Positions 1-13,867 are shown, counted from the first letter of the stretch. The stretch: DNA of 64,000 nt from Zonotrichia leucophrys gambelii (GCF_028769735.1 NC_088173.1:25050038-25114037); one strand, 5' to 3'. Translations and numbers: made by a program. The notes: a model not told the origin generated them from the sequence alone.

Positions 1-785
1 GTCCTGGCACCAGCTCCCTCCAAGTCAGTGTCACCTGAGAAGCTCCTCAGGGCAGGTCCTTTTGTGCTCTTGGTCAGGTTCTTGCTGCAGATGCCGAGCA
101 ATGGCAGGCCCAGAAGTGTCTCATGCCAAGAATGCCAGGCACAGTGAGCCTGCAGCTAAAGTATGATAGTACTGCTGGAATTTTAAGCCTGATACTTGAG
201 CCTTTTTTTTTCTCCATTTTGTAATTCTGTAATTCATATTTCCTAAATTTGACTACAGGGATACTACAAGAGGCAGTGCTGAAAGCCTTGCTAAAATAAA
301 CCCACTGTTCTTCCCTCATTTAAGAGCCAGTTTTTTCAACACACTAGACATTCATTTTGATCACCTGCAGTTTGTCCCTCAAAATCTAGTGTTTCCAGCC
401 CCCTTGTTATCCTACACATGCCTGGAAATAATGTCTATGTCAAAATTTACAGGGCTTAGGGGATATAAGACTGTCCGACCTGTAATTTGCCTGATGTCTT
501 TTTTTGAAAAAGGGTGCACCATTTCAATCTTTCCAGTCAACAGAAACCTCCCCAGATTGCCACCTCTCAAGATAAGAACTTAGCTTTACAATGTCATGTG
601 CCAGCTTCATCAGCATCCTTAGATGCAATCTGTCTTATCTGATGGATTTTATACATCCAATGTACTTAACATAGTCCTTAACTTCGTCTTTCCTACTTTG
701 GATAGAAACTCTCTTCCCAAAAATTTCCATTGCTAGGTGCAATCTAGAGATCTGGGAGGCCTGTACACACTGAGCTGCTGCCAAT

Positions 786-804
786 ACACACACACACACA
801 CACA
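786..804. repeat. (AC)n microsatellite
   Basis: About 19 bases of uninterrupted AC dinucleotide lie here, with a short AT run about 35 bases downstream. It is an ordinary simple repeat, likely length-polymorphic. No function is implied. Confidence 0.95.
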
Positions 805-839
805 GACTCTGCATGCAGAGTACTCAATCAAATGACAAC

Positions 840-851
840 TATATATATATA
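840..851. repeat. Short (AT)n run
   Basis: Alternating A and T over about 12 bases, close to the AC microsatellite. It is a simple repeat only. Confidence 0.85.
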
Positions 852-3000
852 AACTTGCCTACCTGTCAGTGGTAGTATACTAGACAATTAAATACAGCAA
901 GAGACTTAATTAAAATTGCTTACAGGACATGAGGGTACTTTGCCAGTACAAGGATACTGGCCTAAAGGAGCACTGAGAACAGAAAGATATGCCTACAACC
1001 CTGACACCAAGTGATTTCACTCTTAGCTACTAATAAATGTGACATGATACTTCATAGGGGGCACTGCTAATGGTGAATGCTTGCAATGAACTTATTGTCC
1101 AGTCAGTGCATCTCACACTGAGGAAATCAAACCAGATTTGGGCACCTGCCAGTACAAATTTGAGCTTGGATTCTGTGCCTTTTTCTTGTTTTCCAAACTC
1201 TGTTACGCTGCATGTGTGCTGTGTTTGAAGCATGTTGACACTCTGTCTTGATGCAGCTGGCACCCCAGATCAGCTCCTGGATGCCCAACTTGAAAGCACT
1301 TGAAAGGAAAACCACAGGGTTGGCTCTCAAGCTTGCTGGATTTTGGCTGGCCCAGCATAGCTTCTTCCCAGCAGAGTTCCTTTATTTTGTATCTCTTCTC
1401 TAAAAACCATGGACATTTGCTAATATCCTGTGTACTAATTTGATTTTCCAGTAGCTATCACAACATCAACATAATAATTAAAAACATCCTTTCCTAAGAA
1501 GCACTCTGAACTTTGAAAGCAGCCCTTTTTTTTTTTGGTTCCTACAGTGTTCAGTCCAATCTAGCTCCAACACTCAGCTTCCTTTTGATCCTCCCCTGCA
1601 GAGGTGGCCAGAGTAGCATTACTGCATGTTGGTGATTCTGACCAGCAACTGAAAACACTGTCTGCAGTCAGCCTTTATCTGGCTTTTGTTCTTGTTCCTC
1701 ACAAGCTAGTTTGGATTAAGGCACAGCCCGCTGCATATACAGAAAGATTAAAAGATTCCCACTTTTTGTACATCTTAGCCAAAAAAGCAAACAAGCACCA
1801 TTCCCTGCAGGAGTGACAGCTCTATTGAAGATGTGGTTTCCAGCACCAATTCTGCAAACAAACTCTGGGGCAGTCAAATATCTCCTGCTAAAAGCAGTTG
1901 ATGAGTTTAGGCTGCTTCTATCCCTTACAGGCAGCAGCTCTGACATGGGTGTGCAAAGTAAAGCTCTGCTTTCCCCACCAAGGGGGACAGACTCCCATAC
2001 TTCTGATGTGTAAAGATAATAACATCCTGCTCTATCTCAACACCAAGTTTAGCACTGGCAACAGCCCTTCTGAAGCCCCTTCTCACTGTTTTTCTGCTCT
2101 CCAGACAGCCCCTCTTTAGATGCCAAGGTACACTCAAGTCCAGTGCCTGAAGTTTCATGTCAGTTCACAGTATTAATGAAGCCATTAGGGATTTTCATTT
2201 TAGAGAATGCTTTATGATTTTGATACCTGATCAGCTTCTAATAAGGTAAATCTAATGTGGGGAAAAATTTTAAAAGGTGTTCTCTCTCACTGCTCTCACT
2301 GTTCATTTTGTCTGCATGTGGTCATGCAGGGTAGTCTTATCTTTACTTAAATGCTAATAAAAAGAGACAGTTCCACATTATGCATATCTCCTCATTCTTC
2401 ACGCACAGCCAACATTTTTACATATTCATAGCCAACTTGAAGGCAAACATAAGGACCTGGCTACTAACATTTTTCATTACGAGATGAGTGAGCATCCTTC
2501 TCCCCTTAGTATTAAGTTTTGTCATGATTTAAAGGACACTGAGTTAAGATGAACCATTGGTCACTACTGTGTCACTACAGGAGAAAAACCTGCTTGTTAC
2601 ATTGAAATACCTAATGGCACTTTTCATTAATATTGAGTCCTTTGTATTCACTTCTCTCTGGTTCTGGCAGCAATTTCCTATGACCACTGCATAAAGTTTC
2701 ATTATGATACTTATCCTTGAGAAGCACTTTCATTTGCCATAGAAATGACTGGAAAGATAACGTTGTTGTTCGGTAGTGGTTCTTCTCTCCCATCCCCTTC
2801 TTACTCCTTTTATTTAATTTAAGGAAAACAATAAGAGAGACTTAACTCCACTTCTTTCCTTCTCTTTCAGATATGATGAAAATAAGATAAAAAACCTGTC
2901 AGGTCTGTCACTGAAATTTCAGTTTATTTATTATGGAATAACGCTGTTTTTCCAAGGGAGCATGTTATTCAGCTTTTCCTGTCATCATTATATACTAAGA

Positions 3001-3835
3001 GGGAGGGAGGATTACCTGATTTTGATCAATTATTTTTGTGACAATAAATGTGAAAATTTCAGGACAACAATTTGTAAACAACCTACTGACTGGCTTATTT
3101 TTTCCCTATAAGAACCTCTGTGCACTACTGCCATTGCTGATCAGAGAATTGCAAGGAGAGATAATAAAGAATCCTGACAACCATTTGGACGTCTCTTCTT
3201 TGCTCCCCCCACCCCACATCTCTTTTTGCCTTTTCCTGTCTAAAAAAAAGTCCTCTTTCCCTTGGCTGTATTTTACATTTTGCTTTTTGTTTTCTTATCT
3301 GCCCCTGATTCTTTGTCCCCCTCCTCCACAAGAGCTGGGGGGCCTTCCTCCCTCCCTCCCTCAGTGTCAATACCATTACCCTAGGGACATCAGGAAATTT
3401 TTCAGATGTAAACAAAAGCATAAATCCCTTTGCTTGTCTTTTCCTACTTTATTCTCTTCTCTATTTCCCTACCCCCCACTTCATAAGTACTTTTGTATGT
3501 TTAGCCACCTGCAGAGAGTGAGGGTGGAAGAAATGAAATCTGAAGCAAACAAAACCTCTGCTTGCTTCAGCTTAGTCATTAATAGCAGCATTAGCTTACT
3601 GAACTCCAGGATATATCATGTCACAGTTCATGATTCAGGGTCTCTCAATTGCTCTTGCATTGTTTATATCCTGAGTCAGAGTCTTTCAGATAATTTAGGC
3701 TTAATCATTCTTCTGCAACAACAGTCTTACAGGTGCCATTTAAGCAAATCTATCAGTTATGCTCTGAGACATCTTGAGGTTTCAGAGGAATCACAAGACA
3801 CTGCCTTAGCATTTATTTACTCTCAGGAGTAAAAA
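3001..3835. other. Pyrimidine-rich stretch with a chance 264-codon frame
   Basis: The interval 3190-3480 is strongly pyrimidine-biased on the + strand, with C runs and CCT-type repeats near 3343-3360. A run of T and C rarely makes stop codons, which explains the long + strand open frame at 3038-3832. Its translation is rich in Leu, Ser, Phe, Pro and Cys, with no domain, no repeat pattern and no plausible splice structure. I therefore leave it as non-coding. A membrane protein was considered because of the hydrophobic Phe/Leu segments, but these follow directly from the TTT/CTT composition. Confidence 0.7.
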
Positions 3836-6066
3836 TGTCCTTTGTGCTTCAGCTTAGCGAAAATGCTAAATGCGGAGGAAGCTGAGTGGCTGTTATGTCA
3901 GTGTGGGAACAGGGAGCCCGACCAGAGAGCAGAAATATGGCAACAAGGAAAGAACCCTGACCTCAAACAGCAGCATGAACCAACCACTCTGAGTTAGTGC
4001 ACACATTTTGTTTGGCTCTCTTCTGTGACCGGACCGATGCGGACAGAAAACCAAGTACTCATTAAAGCTGTAAACAACAGAAAAAAGATCCTTAATCCAA
4101 TGTGTTGCTACAGCATCTGTCACCTGAATGCTTCTGAGAAGTTTTCTACAACAAGAATGCATTTATTCTTATGCTCACCCTTGCTCTTTAATTGAAAAAC
4201 TCAACAGCCTGAACTTTAGTTTGTGTGTGATCTACAAGTCTACCTATTGCCACTGCACTCTTGCAAAGTTATCAAAGCAAAATACTGGGGAAGTGGTCTA
4301 AGAGCCCTTGCTGCAGGGAAGAGCTGTGCCCTTAATTTCAGCTTTGTTTTCAGAGAATTGAGAATAAAAGGGAAGGCTCCATTCCTTCAATACAAATAGG
4401 GTTTTTGAGGTTTTTGTGGTGTTGGTTTCTTTTAAACATGCAGTCTTACTGTTGTTTTGTTGTAGGAAACATTACATTTAAGCACAGGTTGGCAAGGAAA
4501 CCAGGCTCTAATGTGTTGTGGGCCAATTCAGACACACAGTCAACACAGATATACAGGTATCCTCTACAGTCCAAAACGATAAAACTGAAGAAAATTTAAT
4601 CTTCCATTGTTATTTATGAAAATGGTACTTAAGGATTTTTTTCTTCTTTTGATTGGATGGAGAAGTATTGCGTATAACCTGGCTCCTGGCAAAACTAGGA
4701 AGTTTATTTAATTTAGATGAGAATTAATAATTTCCCAAATCTCATTCATATCACTCAAACAGTTTTTTAAAAATCACTCAAATCTAATTCCTCCACAGGA
4801 TTGTCAGTCTCACCCAACTGACAACTTTTAGAGAAGTATTATTAAGCAAACAACATCCTTTTCATACTCTTCACATATTACAGCAGGATGAGAAGCTTGC
4901 TCCCAAGAAAAGAATTTCTCAAGCTTTGTAGAACAAAATGTTCTACTTCTAAATCACATGAAACCTACAGACAGCTATGCAATTTAATTCACCAGTATTT
5001 GCAAATTTCTCTAAAGCATAGAGTACTATTAGTATTTGGATTATGGATAGAGAAATCAAGACAAAAATAATTGAGCTTCCCAATGTTCTCACAGCTAAGC
5101 AAAGAACAGAACTAATGAAAGTAACAACTACGTATCTGGAGCCTAAAAACACTCTCTGCTAAAGTGTCTCCATGCTCCTGATTCATGGTGTTAGTAAGCA
5201 CATGAAATAGTTTATGCAGTGTGTTACTCCCGAGAGACAGCTCCCTTTTCACTTTTTAGAGAATCTCATATGTGACTGTTCCTGCTCAACACTCTTGCCT
5301 GGTTCTTGGGAGCCTCTCAACAGCTGTCTGCCCTGGGACCTTCCTTATCACTCCATGAATTACAACAGTCATCTGATTTGCTTTCAAACCTTGCATGATA
5401 GGAAAATATATCTGTATCATCCACTTCCTCCTTTAATCCTGCCCTAAGCCTCAGGTCTGTTTATCAACCACAGCATCCTGAGGTGACTACATTCAGCGTT
5501 CTTTTCCACAGTCCATCAAAGATATGAATTGACAAATCCTCCCAAATATAAAGAACTAAAAGCGTGCTGATGGCACAACTCTGTTCTCCAATGTTTGCTG
5601 CTTTTCACCTAGACCATATTTGCCTGGAGTCTGTTAGGCTGTAGCTGCTGTTCAAAAGCTGCTGCATTTTCTTTCTGTTCTCATAAAGTCCCACCTTGCC
5701 AATGGACTCGGTCAAGACAGTTGTCCACAATAGTAGCCAGGAGAAATTAAACAGGTGAAAATGCTACCTTTAAGCAGAATTTCTTCAGGCAGAATCTCTG
5801 ATCCTTTAAAAAGCAGAGCAAACTGCTAGGGAGGGTGTCTGCCTCATGTACTCTCTAGGTGCCATTGTTCTGCTGTTGTGCATTAAAAGATGTTCTTGGC
5901 TTCATGTTCTTTGTGTCCTGGAATGAATGAAAGCAAGCCAGCAGTGCTTTATATCACCCCTAATCTAATTGGCCTTATCTTCTCTTTCACTTGCAGGTAG
6001 CTGACTATCACACACTAAGATGTTCCTAAAATGCACATCTCAACATTTTTCTGGCTTATTTCACTG

Positions 6067-6079
6067 TTTTTTTTTTTTT
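6067..6079. repeat. Poly-T run
   Basis: Thirteen consecutive T on the + strand. No retroposed body is recognisable on either side, so this is a homopolymer rather than the tail of an identifiable insertion. Confidence 0.9.
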
Positions 6080-6641
6080 AAGCTGTTTCTCTCTTCAGTA
6101 ACAGAACTAAGAGAGCAGCACTTCCCAAACAGCAATATGAGCACCCAGTGGACCTCACAGGTGTTTTCCAAAACAGGGTTTGCCACATTTGCTTTGACCA
6201 TGTCTTGCTGCTTGAAAAAAAACTTGCTCACCATTATCTGAAGTGATGGAATGGGGTAGTTTTGAAGCAATTGGTCTGGGTGGGAAATAAAAAACACTAT
6301 TTAAGAAACAGACAAGACACTACTTGTTTACACATCTGTTCAGAAACAAGCTTTCACTTGCTCATTCACACCACCAACCTTGACCCATTGCTTAGCAATG
6401 CAGCTGAGCATAAGTAATTCAGCGACCTGACCAGCATGTTACTCACCATGAAAACATTCATGACAGTGCCTGCCACTTCTGTTGGCCACTAGGAAGTAAC
6501 CAGCACTCTCAATTTCTATCTTAACTGTGGTGCAAGTGATGTCTTAAATTTCTATTACTTTATTAGGATTTCAACCAACGCTGAAAGTCTCATAACCTCG
6601 AGTTGTGTATGTATCTATTTAGTGATGGTTTCTGGCAAGAA

Positions 6642-6661
6642 CATATATATATGTATATATA
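6642..6661. repeat. Imperfect (AT)n microsatellite
   Basis: Alternating AT over about 20 bases, interrupted once by a G. It is a simple repeat. Confidence 0.9.
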
Positions 6662-9600
6662 AATACTCTTTGATTTTTTTTAATGCTTTCTGTTAATAAA
6701 ATGCACATTTTTTCCAAGATTTTATATATTCTTGGAAATCTGTAATCTAGCTTTAGAATGTAATAGTTTGAAATACTGGGTTCACAAGTTCATTTGTCTT
6801 AATGCCAGAAACAACGTGGCCCGTTAACATCATGCCCATACACATCAAAGACACTGTCAAAGATTAGAATGACTTGAGTGAGATGCTGAAACATTGCAAA
6901 TAAAGTGAGAGTATGCTGTGCTTTGACTACCATTACAGAAATAAAACACTTCTTTCAGATAGAAATGGCACTAACAGTAAAGAGGCTGTGGATAGGCATA
7001 TCTGAGAAAACTTTATGAATAATAAGGATAGTAAAGTAAGGAATAAGTTGCTTAAACTGTTCTCAAATGCCTACAACTATCATGCTACTTCCATAGGCAA
7101 ATTCTTTTCAAGAATACCCAGATAAAGCTGAACCTGTTATGGAGAAGAGATAAAAAAAATCCAACCATCTCCAGCCTTTTCTGGGAAAAGTTCCAGTGTA
7201 ACCAACATCAGCTCCTTGCCAGTTTACTCTGCCTGCCTTATGAGTCCTTATCCCCTGCTCCACCAGTCTCCACTATGTGTACCTTCTTTTGGTATTCATG
7301 CATCCCCAGTCTCATGCCCAACCTGCAGGCCGTGTCTGTCTGTGTCCTTCTGAAGGCACCTGCTCCCAGCAGTGCCTTAAAACTGGGATAGGACTATGGA
7401 GGGAGCAAAACAAAGTTAGCATTGATGCTGAGGTCTCCTGCCTTTGAGGTATGGAGGAGATATGCTGCCACTTCAACTTGGTTTTCTTTCAGACTGTGTC
7501 CCTTTGTGACCTTCTGGTAGCACTGCCTTCCTCTGACAGTAGAGTCATGGATATTCACCCCAAGCTAAAGTGGGAGGAATAACCTTTTACTTTGCTCTGT
7601 TGCATATCTAGGCTTTAGTTAGTACTCCTCAGCAGGAAAACCTGATAGGCTAGATAATCTCTTAATACCCCATTCAGCCATATTTCCATTATTCTCTTCT
7701 CCTGTGATTTACTAACAATAAGTTAGATTAATAAAAACTGGAAAAGAGACGGAATGGAAGGGAAAATCCCTAAAATAATTGTGTGGAGGAATTAAAAAGA
7801 GGAAAAGAAAGAAAATCTTCATTATAAAGAAACACAGTGGCCCAAACATTTAAAGAGGCCTGTTGAAAATTTTCCTGGAATCCTGAATTTTTTAAGTACT
7901 GAGTACTTTCATCTGCCAGTAACTGTTACCTTGGTATTGAATTAACTGCTCTGAAAAACAAGACCTATTTCTTCTTTCCAGTGCCTGAAGTGACTGATGC
8001 GGATGCAGGTGTTTAATTTTAGGCACACAGACTTGAAAAATACAAGTGATTAGTTCCAGGGTTAGTTCCCAGATAGATTTACTATAGCTAGACAAAAATC
8101 CACAATCCATCTGCTTTACATTTTACTAGAAAAGTAGACAGGTAAGATAAAGCTGGTTTAGTGAACTACTGGAGAGTCTTCACCCTGCAAAACCACCAGA
8201 CCCTGGAACACCTCCCAGGTAACAGACATCTTGCCTTAAATAATACAGTACTACTCTGATCTTTCATAGTACTATGAGGCATTTTTTATCATTTCAGTAT
8301 CACATATCTACTCTCACCTGTGTATGAGAGCCTGGGCAGAATTAGAAAGAGCTGTGACCACTGGATTCCCATTAAACAAAACTGTGGCTCCAGTCCCCTG
8401 TCTTTGATTGCTTAGCAGGAAGGAGAGTGGTTAACCTTGCTTTGAACTATGCACCAGATCTGTGCTACTGGAAAACTCTCCCCTAAACCTTATTTCAGCC
8501 TTAGATTTAAGAGGTTCTTTTATGCTCTCTACTTGTAAGGATCTGAGACATGCAGACCTTCTCCCTTCTAGAAACAGACTTCAAGTGCTCTGAGATGCAG
8601 ATTAACTTGGCAAAGTTAACAAGTGTGGTGCATCTTGCATACTGCTCTGCTATATTAATAACCAATAACAATTTACAGCCCTTCAACAGGGAAAACTCTG
8701 ACAGATCAAGCAACCTTGAAGCATTTGAGTGTGAAACCAACTGAACCTCTCCATGACAGCAAGATTATCTAGAGACCTGTCTGATTTATGAAAAAGTTAC
8801 CTGTTAGAAATAGAATGCCACATTTTTATTCAGATATAACTTTACTCTGTACTGCAGGGTGTCTGGCTTGTGTGCTCAGGAAATGAAAGGAGCCCTGGTG
8901 CATTTGCCTGTGCTCCACAGGAGAATATTCTGACTGAAGAATCTCCCCTTGTGTAGCTTCTGTCACTGACTCACTGATTCCAAAGTGCAATGGGAAACTC
9001 TGGATGGGGTCAAATGCCAACTAGAAAAGCTTAGTAGCCTATTTTATGGTGCTATTTTTTCAGGAAAAAAAATGAAAACAACAAGGGACATGAAGAGAAA
9101 GCAGCAATGACACAGGGAAGAAGCACGTTGAAGTCTCTCAACTTTGAAGAGAACATTTTTTTAACCCTCTTGAGGGAATGCCTACTTTTTCCATCCCATT
9201 TAATAAAAATGATCACAGAGAACTAATTTCTGCTAGGTAAATAGCAACTGGTACATCAATTTCCTGCCAGCAGCTGCAGTTTCAACAGTTTCAGTCTTTC
9301 ATTCAATGTGCGAATGCTTTGCTTAAATTGCACATTTCTCATTTAGTGTACCTTGAAAATACATGCTGTCACTCATTCAATCTCTGAGAAGAGTTTGGCT
9401 GTGCTGTGGCTTGCATAAAGCAGCACTGCAGAGAATCACTCAAGCAGGTAAGAGGAGACATTAGAACACACACAGGTAGAGCTTGGGAAAATTTAAAAAA
9501 GCTTCTGCCTGCAATTCTGGGGAGCAAATGAAGCAGAAGTTCTAAATCAGCTCACCAAATCCATCTGATTTCTCTCAAGGGTTAAAGGCCAACAACTCAT

Positions 9601-11327
9601 GCTAAAAATAAATTATTGCATGGACTCAAGGGTCTTGAAAAGATAAAAGGTGTCTCTTAAAAAAAGCCCAAGCTGAAAGTCTTAAATGTAGCAATGAATT
9701 AATACAAATCTTGAGAAAATTATACCTTGCTGATCAGTTCCTGTAAGTAACCTTTCTTTTTGTCCTCAACTGCTCCATTATATTGACAGGAAGAAACTAG
9801 GATGCCATTTACTTAACCTAGCTAATATTTCTCATTTGTAATTCCCAGAATACCAGTTCTCCTCCCCTCCAGCCTCAGAGCCGTGTGATTTTGTGTGTTC
9901 ATACCACTGGCTGCTCTGGGGATTCCAGACCTTCTCATGTACCAGGCTGACATTTTGCAGTCAGCCTTTTTTGGAGCCCAGGAACATCTTGCAAGAGGGA
10001 ATATCTCTTGGATAAAACTAGGGCTTTTCAAAAATTCCCAAATGAGGATTTTTATGGGTTTGTTGTTTTTTCCCCCACTCGGTAATAGCTGCTCACAGAT
10101 ATTTCATCTTTTTACAGTAGTAGTACAATTGTAAAAAATATGCAGATTATGCTGCAAACCATTCTGTTTTCAAAACAGTTGCTCGGAATAAAATAAAATT
10201 TAAAATTTAATTTACATTTGAGTTAAAAAATGCCTGGTTTTTCTATAATAACACTGTTTTAGAAAGGCATTTCACAGACTTTCTCCCTGAAGTCACAATT
10301 CTTATTTTTGCTTTGAGACAGGACAGACTTTAAAGACACAAAACTTCTTACAAAATGAAAAATCCAGTTTCTGCACTTTCAGAATGAATCTAGTCATTAA
10401 AAATAGGTGGTGTTTGCCTGCCCTTTTCCTTCTTTGACATGTACTATCAACATGTGTATCCACATTATGGCTGCAACAAAATGCAAATCCTGGAAGCCAG
10501 GGACTTGGTTAACCTACCAGTATTGATAGCTTATCTGAAGTCATGGTTCATTAAGCATGGAGTTTGTGATCCTATGAAAGGGAGTAGCAGTTAAAAAGCG
10601 AGCATATAATTAGACACATCACCATGACAAAACCCTTCAGTACACATCCTTTTCCTCTTTTTCTTTCTAACATGTTAACTAACATCTAAGTGTTTTTCTA
10701 ACATGTAGATTTATACTGTGTCTGATTTCAAGCAGCACTCCAGCTTTTACCTACCAGATGGCAGAGTTCCTGGGAAGAAATAAGACTGAAGATCTGATAA
10801 TCTGACCTCCCAGAAGCAGCATCACTTCATGTTCCAGCAAGAGCACTGCACGCAATGCAAGTGTGAGTAGAGCTCACATGGCAGCTATGGGTGCACTCTT
10901 CAGGGGTGCCAGCAGTGATGTTTCTGTTCCAGATGAGTAAGGAGGATGCTCCTTCCCAGCTGCCTCACAATGTCTTTACATACAATTGGTCATCCAGTTA
11001 GAAACCCTCCATATTGGAGCAGATGGTTCCTTAATCAGTTGGTAACAAACTCAAAAATACAAGTCTTCCTAAAGCATCTCTCATTGCTAGTATGAACCAG
11101 TAAATCTCTTGCTTTGAGCATGCAAAGCAGTCATGGATGGAGATGTGCAGCTCAGAAAACAACTGAAAACACAGGCAAATCAGTAGTTTGAAATTACATT
11201 TAGTAAGAAAACAGAATTTTTTCTGGGTCTGATTTTGTCCTTACAAGAGATTTAAGAGAATGTACAATTAGTGCCTCAATTAAGTTCACTTTCCCTACTA
11301 ATGCCTATCCAGAAAGAGGTTTTTACA

Positions 11328-11397
11328 GGCCAACAGAAAAGGAAAATGTTTCTACAGATCCAAAGGTTCTTCCCAATAACAACATTAATGCCATGTT
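11328..11397 (+). repeat. Diverged direct repeat, copy A
   Basis: This segment and the one at 11757-11828 share a series of matching blocks in the same order: ggccaa, then aaaagg(g)aaaatgt, then tctacagat, caaag, ttcttccc-like, ataa, and attaatg. There are substitutions and small indels between them. By eye the similarity is roughly three quarters over about 70 bases. This suggests an old local duplication about 430 bp apart, or two pieces of an unrecognised repeat family. Confidence 0.55.
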
Positions 11398-11756
11398 CGC
11401 TCTTAGTTTAGAAGCATATGAGATGAGGGGACATGGAAAGTTAACCGTTCAAAATTCTGCCACTTGTAGGTAGAAATAAATTCCTTTTAATGTATTCAGA
11501 AATGCTGGACAAAAGTAGTTACCACGTAGTCACTAAACTTCTACAGACGCATAATTTTTGCAAATTTAATTAGTGATTCAGAATTACCATGGATTGAAAG
11601 TACCATTCTGTAAAGATCAATTGCTTAGCCCCATTGCTTTGTCTTTCCAGTCGTTTGTTAACTGCTGCTAACAATTCACTAAACCTTAAAAAACCCTAAC
11701 GTATTCTAACATGTGAGTCAACAAACATCTACAACAGGGAAACTAAAAACCCACGA

Positions 11757-11828
11757 GGCCAATCTAAAAAGGGAAAATGTCTTCTACAGATTCAAAGATT
11801 CTTTCCACTAATATTAATGTCAAGTTCA
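11757..11828 (+). repeat. Diverged direct repeat, copy B
   Basis: Second member of the pair described at 11328-11397, in the same orientation. The flanks are clearly different, so the shared block is limited to about 70 bases. Confidence 0.55.
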
Positions 11829-11902
11829 ATACCACTGCTAAGACACACATTGTGTCTGTCCTCTCTGTGGCATTTCATTTGTGCACGTCAATAGGTAGGA
11901 CC

Positions 11903-11943
11903 TTAGGAAAAAGTTTTTAGGAAAAAATGTTTAGGAAAAATGT
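11903..11943 (+). repeat. 14-bp tandem array, about three copies
   Basis: Three successive units begin with ttaggaaaaa, at 11903, 11917 and 11931. Each is about 14 bp with minor differences at its 3' end. It is a minisatellite-like array of low complexity. Confidence 0.85.
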
Positions 11944-13852
11944 TTTTTTCTTACTTAATTAATGATATTTGCTACTTCTGCAATGGGGATGGGTGCTGCA
12001 GTGCCCTGTTAATCTTGGACAGCGGCATTAAACTCACTGGAAGGAAATCCTGGAATGACTGCAACAATTTTGTTCATTAGAAGAGGAACAGCTTCCATCA
12101 CAAGAAATACATATTGGTAGTCAACTAGAAAAGCAGAAAAAACATACTAATGCTTACCAAAATCACACTGGCAGGTTTTTTTCCAGTCAGGCTATGTATT
12201 ACTAGCAGGTTGCAGAACACAGCAAAGAATTTATCTTCAATAAAATTTGTTTCAACAAATTTAATTTGGTGTACAAGTACCCCAGCAACTCCAACCATTA
12301 ACTGAGAAATCAGATTAATCTTTTTAATGATCAAAATTAAAAACCATGAAAAACTTACTTTTTTCATAATAGTTTTCATTTGTATGGAACAAAGAACTGT
12401 AGAATGTGCAGATGTGTGAAAAAGGGAAAGGATTTTAATTTTCCAAAATTCCTAGCTAAGAAGTATTAACATGGCGTTACAAAAGCATGTCATGATCTCT
12501 AAAAGACTGGACTGAACCTCTCTAAAGAGAAGAAAAAATGTGGGTATGAGTCTGACAACAAATTTTGGCAGCTGTCACAAGCCTAGGTAAAGCCCTCATA
12601 TTGCCTTCACAGCTGACATTGCTAAATACATCTTGCTGCATGTAACATAACCAAATCATAAAGCAAAAAGGTTTGTTGTCAACAAAGCAATTTTTTGTCT
12701 AAAATGACATGCCATCATTAGCATCCATGCAGCTAGCTTTGAATGATGTGTTACCTACTGTTCTAGCTACTGAGCAGAGAGAAAAATGGGAGAGACAAAA
12801 GGTTCCCTACAGTTCTGAATTGATCCTATAGTCTGCCCTGGCACACAGAAGGCAACCCTTTTGAGACATGAAAATTGATCAGGCCTTTCAGTCTTCAGTT
12901 TCAACCATCAGATGACTTCCACTTCGTCTGGAAGTCCCTTGGGCTGATTTAGAGCTCAGCTGCTCATGTCTGCTGGAGATGGTTCCATTAGTAAGGGTCT
13001 CTTCAATATTAAGAATGACTCCTTCCAGATCTAGCTGTGTGTCTTGCCAGAGAGTGCTGTTGGCAGCAACAAAGACTGATTCAAAATCTAGGGAGCCTTA
13101 ATAAAATTACAAAATAAAACTAAATATATACCTAAAGTCCAAGAGGAAAAAACTCATCTCTTCTGGGCACTTAAATAAATGTTTCTCTCATACTACAACA
13201 CTAAGTTGGAGTGTCAAACTAAACTGATTGTTACAGGCCTTTAATTCTGAAACACAGCACTACTTAGGATAAAAGAAATGGAAAATTCAGAGTACACATA
13301 AAAGTAAAGCCAGCCCATTTTCTTACAGTTCTTAGAATCATAGTGTTTTGATTTATTTTTTCCACCTAACTTTCTACTAAATCACTTAGTGGAAAAATAC
13401 AATTTTCTATATCTCATTTCTTTCTTTATGGCACACCCAGTCATGGCTTGCTGCCATCAGTAAAAAATTCCACTGGCCAGTGGTACTGAACAGCAGCTTC
13501 ACTTGATAGGGGAAATGAGTACCTGTCTTCTGCAAAAGAGTCTCATTCTAGCTTCAAGCCATAAAATAACATGCATTTCTGAACTCTTTCCTCCAAACAT
13601 AACATTGCCTTTCATGTCATCCAGTCATGTGGTTGTCAAGCACAGAAGTCCTTTTCACTCTTTTGTCTTCTCCTACTGTTCACAAAAAGCCAAATATTTT
13701 TGCAGTGAAAGATCTCACATTTGGCTGTATCCTGAGAGAGCTCTGTAATCTCTCACCAGCATCCTGGATTCAGGATGTCAGCTCCCACTGAACCATGAAG
13801 GCAGCTTAACAGCAAACTAGATTCTTCAAAATACTGTTTGCATATAACACCG

Positions 13853-13867
13853 CCCCCCCGCCCCCCC
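13853..13867 (-). other. Potential G-quadruplex (two C7 runs)
   Basis: Two runs of seven C separated by one G lie on the + strand. The minus strand therefore reads G7-C-G7, which can supply four G-triplets with one-base loops. This fits the usual quadruplex pattern in an otherwise A+T-rich neighbourhood. Folding is inferred, not shown. Confidence 0.6.

Larger units (their letters stand above)
1..3000. other. A+T-rich non-coding stretch with small microsatellites
   Basis: No gene is supported here. The open frames are all under 80 codons, overlap on both strands and resemble no protein family. The sequence looks single-copy apart from an (AC)n run near 786-804 and an (AT)n run near 840-851. 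The first ~160 bases are richer in G+C than what follows, but they match no repeat family I recognise. Intron or intergenic sequence is the simplest reading. Confidence 0.6.
3836..9000. other. A+T-rich non-coding stretch
   Basis: No supported gene. It contains a T13 run (6067-6079) and an AT-rich microsatellite (6642-6661). A moderately G+C-richer patch at about 7190-7560 includes a good-looking polypyrimidine-AG acceptor near 7490, but no open reading frame of quality follows it. No repeat family is recognised. Confidence 0.55.

Noticed and set aside
3038..3832. 264-codon open frame, the longest in the window
   Set aside because: It lies on a pyrimidine-rich stretch that seldom produces stop codons. 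The translation has no domain, and the composition mirrors the base bias. No promoter or splice context is visible.
7480..7560. Good polypyrimidine-AG acceptor, considered as the start of an exon
   Set aside because: No open frame with coding character or paired donor follows. Such acceptors are frequent in T-rich DNA.
13336..13345. gaatcatag word resembling the CR1 3' terminal repeat (reverse strand)
   Set aside because: The following sequence lacks the ggaaagg / catccagtccaac block that should come next in a minus-strand CR1.
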